From Pectobacterium carotovorum (GTDB taxonomy: Bacteria > Pseudomonadota > Gammaproteobacteria > Enterobacterales > Enterobacteriaceae), in the NCBI RefSeq assembly GCF_033898505.1, contig NZ_JAXAFK010000001.1:2170001-2234000 (forward strand): a stretch of DNA of 64,000 nucleotides. Reading direction: 5' to 3'. The position numbers and the translations under genes were made by a program. The notes below the pieces were generated by a model. It was not told the origin of the DNA, made no database searches, and saw only the letters and a list, made by a program, of their open reading frames with translations. This document shows, piece after piece, positions 58,089 to 64,000 of this stretch (positions are counted from its first letter, which is position 1; each line of letters starts with the position of its first letter).

Positions 58089-59141
58089 TTATTGAGAAGG
58101 CGTCGCCTGACTATCGGGCGCAGCAGGCAACGCGGTGGTTGGCTGCTGACGCTCTGGAGCAGGAACTCCATTAGTTGGTTGTGGCGATGCCCCACCACTT
58201 CCACTCGTATTATTATCACTATTTTCGGCAGCCGGAGTGGTAGGTTTAGGCTTATCCAACTCCATATTTTGTAAATTTTCCGCCTTGTCTATATTTACAG
58301 CAGAGCTTTCTGCATTTTCTTCTTCAATATCCTTTTGAGCTTGTCTGCTCAATACCAGCAAACTGATGCGTCGGTTAATCGCATCATTTCCACTTGTCGC
58401 CTGTTTGAGGTTCATTGTCGCAGCCATGCCCACAACGCGCAAAACTTTTCCATCAGACAAACCACCAAAAATAAGCTCTCGGCGTGATGCGTTGGCACGA
58501 TCTGCAGACAGTTCCCAGTTACTATAGCCACGTTCCCCTGTCGTATACTGAACATCATCGGTATGGCCTGAGATACTCAGTTTATTGGGGAAATCGTTCA
58601 GGATAGGCGCTATAGCGCGCAGGATATCTCGCATGTAAGGCTCAACCTGTGCGCTCCCGGTTTTAAACATGGGGCGGTTTTGACTATCGATGATCTGGAT
58701 ACGTAACCCTTCATCGATCATTTCAATTAACAGATGCGGACGCAGTGCGCGTAGTCGAGGATCGGCCTCAATTAACTGATCCAGACGTTCACGCAATCTA
58801 TTGAGTCGAACCTCATCCAGCTTTTTTTCCACGTTGTCTGTTTTGATGGCCTTTTTCACTTCACCATCTTGCTGGGTTGGATCGTTTCCTCCGCCCGGAA
58901 TCGGGCTGGAACTGTCGCTTGATTTAGAACCTGAAGTTAACGCGACCTTTAACGGAGTACGGAAATACTCTGCGATTTGGGCCAACTGCATTGGTGTAGA
59001 AATTGCGATAAGCCACATTACAAGAAACAATGCCATCATTGCTGTCATGAAGTCAGCGTAGGCAATCTTCCAGGAGCCACCATGGTGGCCCCCATGTCCA
59101 GACTTACGCTTTTTGCGAATAATGGGATGTTGATGTTTCAT
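58089..59141 (-). CDS. motB: Flagellar stator protein MotB
   Basis: MotB anchors the stator to peptidoglycan and forms the proton channel with MotA. The membrane helix carries the essential Asp at about residue 30 ([20 protein letters not shown]). An OmpA-like peptidoglycan-binding domain follows ([12 protein letters not shown]). The C-terminus is a long Pro/Ser/Asn-rich tail (about 290-350), longer than in E. coli (308 residues). It overlaps motA by 4 bases. Confidence 0.96.
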   Translation of the reverse strand: MKHQHPIIRKKRKSGHGGHHGGSWKIAYADFMTAMMALFLVMWLIAISTPMQLAQIAEYFRTPLKVALTSGSKSSDSSSPIPGGGNDPTQQDGEVKKAIKTDNVEKKLDEVRLNRLRERLDQLIEADPRLRALRPHLLIEMIDEGLRIQIIDSQNRPMFKTGSAQVEPYMRDILRAIAPILNDFPNKLSISGHTDDVQYTTGERGYSNWELSADRANASRRELIFGGLSDGKVLRVVGMAATMNLKQATSGNDAINRRISLLVLSRQAQKDIEEENAESSAVNIDKAENLQNMELDKPKPTTPAAENSDNNTSGSGGASPQPTNGVPAPERQQPTTALPAAPDSQATPSQ

Positions 59142-60025
59142 GCGTTACTGTCCGACGCTTGCTGAGTCGGCGATTTCACACGACGAATGTGTTCTTCCAA
59201 TTCGGTAAAGGAAGGACGCTCCGTTGAGTACAGCGTTTTACGACCAAACTCAACGGCAATTTGCGGTGCATAGCCATTAAGGCTCGACAGTAAAGTGACT
59301 TTAATGCACTGCAATACTTTGATTTTTTCTGCATTTTTCTGGCGCAGTAAAGCTGCCAATGGCGAGACAAAACCGTAAGCAAGAAGGATACCCAAGAAAG
59401 TTCCCACCATGGCGTGAGCGATCATCATCCCCAGCTCAGCAGCAGGTCGGTCAACATAAGCCAGCGAGTGAACAACCCCCATAACGGCGGCGACGATACC
59501 AAATGCCGGGAGACCATCCCCCATTAGCGTCAAGCTCGTCGCTGGCACTTCGCTTTCATGTTCAATCGTCTCGATCTCTTCATCCATCAGCGTTTCAATC
59601 TCAAACGCATTCATGTTGCCGCTGACCATCAAACGCAAATAATCGGTAATAAATTCAACGATGGTGTTATCAGCAAGGATATTCGGATAGCTTGAGAAAA
59701 TTTCACTCTCGCGAGGGTTATCAATATCAAATTCCAGGGAAAGCATGCCTTGCTGACGGGATTTGGCCATCACACGAAAGAGTAAGGCCATGAGATCCAT
59801 ATACAGTGCTTTATTATACTTGGAACTTTTGACCAAAAGCGGTAACGCACGTAGTGTTGCTTTTATCGCCTTCCCATTGTTACCAACGATGAAAGCACCT
59901 ACCGCCGCACCGCCGATAATCAGCAGCTCCGAAGGTTGATAAAGCGCACCCAAGGCCCCACCGACCATGAGATAACCGCCGAGTATCGAGGCCACAATTA
60001 CGATATAACCCAATATAACCAGCAC
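59138..60025 (-). CDS. motA: Flagellar stator protein MotA
   Basis: MotA is the stator subunit that contacts FliG and converts proton flow into torque. The 295 residues (E. coli 295) have four membrane helices; the conserved [20 protein letters not shown] includes the functionally important proline. It begins [20 protein letters not shown]. It is the first gene of motAB-cheAW; 134 bp separate it from flhC. Confidence 0.97.
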   Translation of the reverse strand: MLVILGYIVIVASILGGYLMVGGALGALYQPSELLIIGGAAVGAFIVGNNGKAIKATLRALPLLVKSSKYNKALYMDLMALLFRVMAKSRQQGMLSLEFDIDNPRESEIFSSYPNILADNTIVEFITDYLRLMVSGNMNAFEIETLMDEEIETIEHESEVPATSLTLMGDGLPAFGIVAAVMGVVHSLAYVDRPAAELGMMIAHAMVGTFLGILLAYGFVSPLAALLRQKNAEKIKVLQCIKVTLLSSLNGYAPQIAVEFGRKTLYSTERPSFTELEEHIRRVKSPTQQASDSNA

Positions 60026-60105
60026 AAGGAATCCTTATAATAAAAAAGGTGGGCGGAAAGAGAGATAAAACTGCGGAGCCGTAGCCAGGACGTTCTTGAA
60101 GGAGA

Positions 60106-60142
60106 AATCTATCACCGCCTTCACAACCAACAGTGATAGATT
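60106..60142. repeat. 10-bp inverted repeat between flhC and motA
   Basis: AATCTATCAC (60106-60115) and GTGATAGATT (60133-60142) are exact inverse copies with a 17-base spacer, about 80-117 bp upstream of motA. It has no T run and could be an operator or a leader hairpin. Confidence 0.65.
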
Positions 60143-60159
60143 CACAAATCGCTACAGAC

Positions 60160-60738
60160 TCAGACTGCGTGTTTTACCTGTTCATCCAGCAGTTGAGGTA
60201 TTATATCGGCAAGATTTTGCGAAAGTTTACGCTTTTTTACCGCTCTAGAAGGGGGTTGGCACAAACTACAAACAAAACTGTTTTTAGGTTGATGAGCATG
60301 AGTAATGAACATCCCTTTGCAGCAATTGCATGACGACAGTTGCAGCATACCGCTGTCAACAAACCGGACTAATGTCCAGGCTCGCGTCAATGCCAACAGT
60401 GGAGAATCGCTCTGCGGCGCACACTGTTCGAGATAAAGCCGGTAAGATTTAATAACCGCTTCTACACCACTGCACTGTCCATTCTTGATTAAAAAGCTGT
60501 ATGCGTTGTAGAACATTGATGAATGAATATTCTGTTCCCAGGTCATAAACCAATCCGTTGAAAAAGGTAGCATTCCCTTGGGCGGCGGACTTCCTCTCAG
60601 TTCTTTATACAGTTTAATCAAACGTCCGCGACTTAACTGAGTTTCACTTTCTAACATCTGTAAACGAGCGCCAAGCGAAATGAGTTCCATTGCTAATTGG
60701 ATATCTTTCGCTTCCTGAACAATACTTTTCTCCGCCAT
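60160..60738 (-). CDS. flhC: Flagellar master regulator subunit FlhC
   Basis: FlhC, with FlhD, forms the FlhD4C2 activator of class 2 flagellar promoters. The 192 residues equal E. coli FlhC in length and include the zinc-binding cysteines C137, C140, C157 and C160 (SSCNCC and VCSLC). The start [20 protein letters not shown] is strongly conserved. It follows flhD after 3 bp. Confidence 0.98.
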   Translation of the reverse strand: MAEKSIVQEAKDIQLAMELISLGARLQMLESETQLSRGRLIKLYKELRGSPPPKGMLPFSTDWFMTWEQNIHSSMFYNAYSFLIKNGQCSGVEAVIKSYRLYLEQCAPQSDSPLLALTRAWTLVRFVDSGMLQLSSCNCCKGMFITHAHQPKNSFVCSLCQPPSRAVKKRKLSQNLADIIPQLLDEQVKHAV

Positions 60739-60741
60739 TAC

Positions 60742-61092
60742 TTATGCCCTTTTCTTAGGCAGGTTTTCTTCTTTCGAAGTTAACTGTTGTAATAAGTGGC
60801 TCGACAACAGAATCCCGGTATGAATTTGCTGTAAATCATCCACACGCGATTCCTGAGTCAACACTTTGATTGTATTGTGATCGTTAAAACGGAAATGGCA
60901 TATCAACTGGTTAGTTTCTGCCAATTTCACCATCTGCGGTAAAGTCAGTTGCATCAAGGTATCTGCCATCTCGTCATTGATTCCAAGACGAAACATCGCA
61001 GAAGCTTTTTCATCATTAATTAAGCGTTGCGCCAGTAACAAATAAGACAGATTAATGTCATAAATGTGTTTGAGTAATTCAGAGGTACCCAT
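60742..61092 (-). CDS. flhD: Flagellar master regulator subunit FlhD
   Basis: FlhD is the partner of FlhC in the master activator. I start at the ATG at 61092 ([15 protein letters not shown]), giving 116 residues as in E. coli, with GGGA upstream; an ATG three codons earlier (61101) lacks a ribosome site. The conserved block [20 protein letters not shown] is present. A long leader of about 256 bases is predicted from the promoter elements listed upstream. Confidence 0.97.
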   Translation of the reverse strand: MGTSELLKHIYDINLSYLLLAQRLINDEKASAMFRLGINDEMADTLMQLTLPQMVKLAETNQLICHFRFNDHNTIKVLTQESRVDDLQQIHTGILLSSHLLQQLTSKEENLPKKRA

Positions 61093-61330
61093 ATTTCCCA
61101 TCCCGACAGGCTATGTTTAAAACATAAGTTAGGTGATAGACCATATCGCCCAGTTCGAAAATCACTCTCCATTGATGGCATAAAAAACTATCGGTGCCAG
61201 ATACTGCGAGTTACTACTTTATCATTTCTTATTCGGGCAATCGTTACTTGCCAACTTTACGCATCACGCTGCGAATCCGTTCATCCGTTGCTTTTTAGTC
61301 CCATCCTGGAGACCCGCTCCAACTAAAGCA

Positions 61331-61344
61331 TAGGATTAATCCTA
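61331..61344. promoter_or_regulatory. RcsAB-box-like palindrome at flhDC
   Basis: TAGGATTAATCCTA is a perfect 14-bp palindrome. It matches 11 of 14 positions of the RcsAB box TAAGAATATTCCTA and would lie at about +5 to +18 of the predicted flhDC transcript, as the E. coli flhDC box does. The role is inferred. Confidence 0.65.
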
Positions 61345-61354
61345 AAACAGCGCA

Positions 61355-61384
61355 ACTGTACCGCCTAATCCGTAGCACATACAA
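61355..61384 (-). promoter_or_regulatory. Probable flhDC core promoter
   Basis: On the minus strand TTGTAT (61384-61379) and TACAGT (61360-61355) are 18 bp apart. The predicted start near 61349 puts the CRP site centre at about -71.5, as in E. coli flhDC. The elements are individually weak, typical of an activator-dependent promoter. Confidence 0.55.
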
Positions 61385-61412
61385 CGCGACTGAAGAAGGA
61401 TTTTGGTCATTA

Positions 61413-61428
61413 TGTGATACAGATCACA
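61413..61428. promoter_or_regulatory. CRP-cAMP binding site upstream of flhDC
   Basis: TGTGATACAGATCACA has perfect TGTGA-N6-TCACA arms and is flanked by TA on both sides. It lies about 320 bp upstream of flhD, the position expected for CRP activation of the flagellar master operon. Confidence 0.88.
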
Positions 61429-61817
61429 TAAATGAAAGCATTATGAGCCAAACCTTGTCTGGTCAGATCACTTTTGTGCCTATTTTTACGCCAAAAACGC
61501 GCACGAAACGTTACAAAAAAGATCCTTGAAAATAATAAAAAAGAAACGATTTGCTTGCTATGTAAGTGATAGATATACAAAAAATCCATTGCATCTAAAA
61601 CGCACACCGTTATGTAAGTTTATACCTTTCACGAAAAACTTACACTTTTTACCCAAAAAACTCTTAACCGCATGTTCTGAAGCAAAATTTATCTCTCTTC
61701 TGCCAGAGCACTGCTGCAACGACAACAAAACATATAGATATGACAGGAAAATGTAAGGAAGAAGATATTGCATTGATATTAAAGAAATTGGTGAGCTACT
61801 GGGATTGATTGCAGATG

Positions 61818-61859
61818 CTGTAGCGTGAAATCGTTCTGCTCTCAAATTTCACGCTACAG
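61818..61859. repeat. 14-bp perfect stem-loop
   Basis: CTGTAGCGTGAAAT (61818-61831) and ATTTCACGCTACAG (61846-61859) are exact inverse copies around a 14-base loop, 44 bp after the EamA-type gene stop. No T run follows on either strand, so it is not a standard intrinsic terminator. Confidence 0.8.
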
Positions 61860-61902
61860 ACCGTGTCTTCAGGGCGCTAGCTGGGTTAGATGACCGAGGC
61901 AT

Positions 61903-62865
61903 CTACCGATCGCTTTTCACAACTCGGTTAACCAGCCAAATACCTGAACACACCAGGACGAGTGCAAAGAAATATTTCCACTCTAGGATACTTTCATTAA
62001 GGAACAGCGCTGACAGCAGCGTGCCAGATACCGGGATGAGGAAATTAAATGGCGCAACCATACCGACTCGATTGTATTTCAGCAGTTGGCTCCATAATGA
62101 AAAAGCGACTGATGAGAGCAAAATAAGATAGCCCAGCATCAGTACCGCTTTCCAATCCGGTATGATGAGTGTTCCACCTGTACAGTATCCCGATATCGTT
62201 AAAATGATCCCGCCAATAGCCAGTTGATAACCGGTCATCACCGTTGGATCCATCGTTTGCGATATTCGCTTACCATATATAGTAGATGCTGACAAAATAA
62301 AGGCTGCAATAACAACGAACCCATCACCCAACAGCGTAAAACCGATGCTCATTCCGTTACTGTTGATATTAACGACCATCACACCGACAAAGCCTAATAT
62401 ACAGCCAGTTAGCTTATTGATATTTAATTTATCATTCTGGTATAAATAATGAGCAAGCAGCACGCTGAAAAAAGTACTGGTTGCATTCATGATCGAACCT
62501 TTAACGCCCGTGGTATAAGCCAGACCGATATAGAAAAAAACGTACTGCAGTGATGTCTGGAATGTTCCCAGAATGCTTAGCTGGACTAACTGCCCACGCT
62601 GGAAGCGCCCGATAGACCGTCCACTTAGCACGGCAAGCGCTAGCAGCAACAGCCCGGCGAACGCGAATCGGTAGCCTGCGAAAACGAGTTTTCCAGGAAT
62701 ATCATTATCTGCAATGTGAAACAGTTCATAACCATTTTTAATTGCCGGATAAGCACTTCCCCAGAGCAAACAGCATAATGTGGCGATAAAAAAAACAATT
62801 TTTTTATCAGAAAAAAAATGCGGACGCTTTTCCAAGAAAAATTCCTCCGAAGATAGATTCGACAT
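61903..62865 (-). CDS. EamA/DMT-family transporter
   Basis: This is a 320-residue inner-membrane protein with about ten hydrophobic helices in two repeated EamA halves (first half starting LCCLLWGSAYPAIKNGYELF, second half near ILSASTIYGKRISQ). The family exports or imports diverse metabolites, including amino acids; the substrate here is unknown. It is the gene upstream of the flhDC regulatory region, on the same strand, and is not a flagellar gene by family. Confidence 0.82.
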   Translation of the reverse strand: MSNLSSEEFFLEKRPHFFSDKKIVFFIATLCCLLWGSAYPAIKNGYELFHIADNDIPGKLVFAGYRFAFAGLLLLALAVLSGRSIGRFQRGQLVQLSILGTFQTSLQYVFFYIGLAYTTGVKGSIMNATSTFFSVLLAHYLYQNDKLNINKLTGCILGFVGVMVVNINSNGMSIGFTLLGDGFVVIAAFILSASTIYGKRISQTMDPTVMTGYQLAIGGIILTISGYCTGGTLIIPDWKAVLMLGYLILLSSVAFSLWSQLLKYNRVGMVAPFNFLIPVSGTLLSALFLNESILEWKYFFALVLVCSGIWLVNRVVKSDR

Positions 62866-63006
62866 AATAGCGTTGAACCCCAGACAAATAAAGTTAGGAA
62901 ACCAGACTCTTTATTTTTTATTATCATTCTGTATGATTTCGCATCACGTATTTCTCTTTTCTTTTTAAAGAGTTAAAAACGTGATCGGGATCGCACCGAA
63001 TTTGAT

Positions 63007-63032
63007 TAAGGTTTCTCAATATATGCCGATTA
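63007..63032 (+). promoter_or_regulatory. Candidate sigma-28 promoter with short spacer
   Basis: TAAGGTTT and GCCGATTA resemble FliA elements but are 10 bp apart rather than 11. It lies about 114 bp upstream of the second chemoreceptor gene, where a FliA promoter is expected. Confidence 0.6.
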
Positions 63033-63096
63033 TCTTTTACATTGGTTGTTTAGCTAATGGATTGTCATTAATGTAGACATTAAAACCTAAACGCCA

Positions 63097-63115
63097 ATGC
63101 CACCACTAGTGGCAT
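63097..63115 (+). repeat. Stem-loop in the chemoreceptor leader
   Basis: ATGCCAC and GTGGCAT form a 7-bp stem with a 5-base loop, between the candidate promoter and the receptor start, about 30 bases before the ATG. Confidence 0.6.
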
Positions 63116-63145
63116 GGTAAATCATAAATTCCTGAGAATGAGCGA

Positions 63146-64000
63146 ATGGATATGAAAATAACTTCAAGGTCTGAGCAGCACGCCGAGGCCGGCATGCTGA
63201 GCAATTTACGGCTAGTTCCCTTATTCGTCATTATTCTGGGTGGTATCATGCTGTTATTTGCAGCATCTATCGGCACATCCAGCTATTTTCTACAAAGCAG
63301 CAATCAGTCATTAGACGACGTTACACAAGAAATCGATACCCGCATGGGGATCTCAAACAGTTCCAACCACCTTCGTACTGCGCGTCTGTTGCTAATTCAG
63401 GCCGCTGCGGCTGCGCGTATTGGTGATTCTCAGGTCTTCAATGACAACCTGAAGCAAGCTGAACAGCGGCTGGAACAGTCAAAAAAAGCATTCATGGTCT
63501 ATGAAGAGCGCCCGGTTAAAACACCGCAGGATATGGCGTTGGACGGCGATCTGCGCAAATCCTATGACGCTTATGTCAATCAAGGCCTTATGTTGATGCT
63601 TACTGCTGCAAAACAGGGGCTGTTTGAAGAGGTCATTACGCTTGAATCTGAAGAAACTCGGGTTTTGGATTTGGCCTATAACAAATATTTGTTAGAGGCT
63701 GTCGCTTACCGCACGCAAAGAGCGAAAGAATTAAACGAAACTGCGCATAAAAACGCGCTACTCGGGTATTCGTTGATGGGAGGCAGCTTTGCTCTGGCGA
63801 CCGTTTTAACCCTTCTGACGTTCTTCCTTCTGAGAGGCATTCTCATCAAACCAATGAATCAGTTGGTTATGAGAATTCAGCGAATTGCGCAAGGCGATTT
63901 GACTCAAATGTCAGAACGTTATGGCAGGAATGAAATCGGTACGCTAGCCAGCAATGTTCAGCAAATGCAGTCTTCTCTGGTCACCACCGTCACTACCGTC
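63146..64000 (+). CDS. Methyl-accepting chemotaxis protein, N-terminal part (cut by window edge)
   Basis: The open frame runs from the ATG at 63146 to the end of the window (285 codons). It reads MDMKITSRSEQHAEAGMLSN, then a first membrane helix (about 21-47, LVPLFVIILGGIMLLFAA), a periplasmic helical ligand domain with the Tar-type helix HLRTARLLLIQAAAAARIG, a second membrane helix near residue 210-232, and a HAMP domain (RIQRIAQGDLTQMSERYGRNE). The signalling domain lies beyond the edge. It looks like a Tar/Tsr-class receptor with unknown ligand. An alternative ATG two codons later (63152) is possible. Confidence 0.88.
   Translation, partial: MDMKITSRSEQHAEAGMLSNLRLVPLFVIILGGIMLLFAASIGTSSYFLQSSNQSLDDVTQEIDTRMGISNSSNHLRTARLLLIQAAAAARIGDSQVFNDNLKQAEQRLEQSKKAFMVYEERPVKTPQDMALDGDLRKSYDAYVNQGLMLMLTAAKQGLFEEVITLESEETRVLDLAYNKYLLEAVAYRTQRAKELNETAHKNALLGYSLMGGSFALATVLTLLTFFLLRGILIKPMNQLVMRIQRIAQGDLTQMSERYGRNEIGTLASNVQQMQSSLVTTVTTV

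Larger units (their letters stand above)
61093..61902. other. Large flhDC upstream region
   Basis: This 810-bp AT-rich region has no recognised gene. The half near flhD contains, in minus-strand order, a CRP site, a -35/-10 pair, an RcsAB-box-like palindrome and a long leader. The half near the EamA-type gene contains a 14-bp perfect stem-loop (61818-61859). Short open frames (for example 61558-61845 minus) have no support. Confidence 0.7.

Noticed and set aside
61767..61828. Short plus-strand reading RYCIDIKEIGELLGL, slightly reminiscent of MerR-type regulators
   Set aside because: Only about 22 codons between stops with no start codon; too short to support a pseudogene call.
61558..61845. 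95-codon open frame on the minus strand in the flhDC upstream region
   Set aside because: No homology recognised; it overlaps part of the 14-bp stem-loop and lies in an AT-rich regulatory region.

Overview
The window is chromosomal DNA from a member of the Enterobacterales, most likely a soft-rot Pectobacteriaceae (Pectobacterium-like). This assignment is inference: the flagellar and chemotaxis proteins closely resemble E. coli ones, fli, flg, flh, mot and che genes form one continuous block, and a phoH-type gene sits next to fliZ. Layout: the left edge (1-3863) is an osmoprotection locus, with the 5' part of betB, then betI, and divergent betT. A divergent RpiB/LacAB-family protein, a tRNA-Ser(GGA) gene and phoH follow (4079-5903). 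From 6435 to 61092 lies one flagellar and chemotaxis superlocus of about 55 kb: fliZ and fliA; a roughly 10 kb AT-rich glycan-modification island (8382-18627); fliC; fliD-S-T; fliE; fliF-G-H-I-J-K; fliL-M-N-O-P-Q-R; then flgL-K-J-I-H-G-F-E-D-C-B on the minus strand; flgA, flgM and flgN on the plus strand; flhE-A-B; cheZ-Y-B-R; a chemoreceptor gene; cheW-A; motB-A; and flhC-D. The right edge carries an EamA-type transporter gene and the start of a second chemoreceptor gene cut by the window. How it works together: FlhDC, whose upstream region carries a perfect CRP site, a plausible promoter and an RcsAB-box-like palindrome, should switch on the hook-basal-body and export genes and fliA. FliA (sigma-28), held back by FlgM until hook completion, should then drive late genes. 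Well-formed sigma-28 promoters can be read in front of fliC, fliD, flgM, flgKL and the internal chemoreceptor gene, and a shorter-spaced one in front of the second receptor. The most distinctive part is the island between fliA and fliC. It encodes a methyltransferase-TPR-GT41 fusion, a DegT-family sugar aminotransferase, a WbqC-like protein, two paralogous beta-propeller glycosidase-like proteins, a GNAT acetyltransferase, a SAM methyltransferase and a GT-A-type glycosyltransferase with an unrecognised N-terminal half. By position and content it is probably the machinery that builds, decorates and attaches a glycan to the short 290-residue flagellin. No insertion sequence, prophage, CRISPR array or rRNA was seen.
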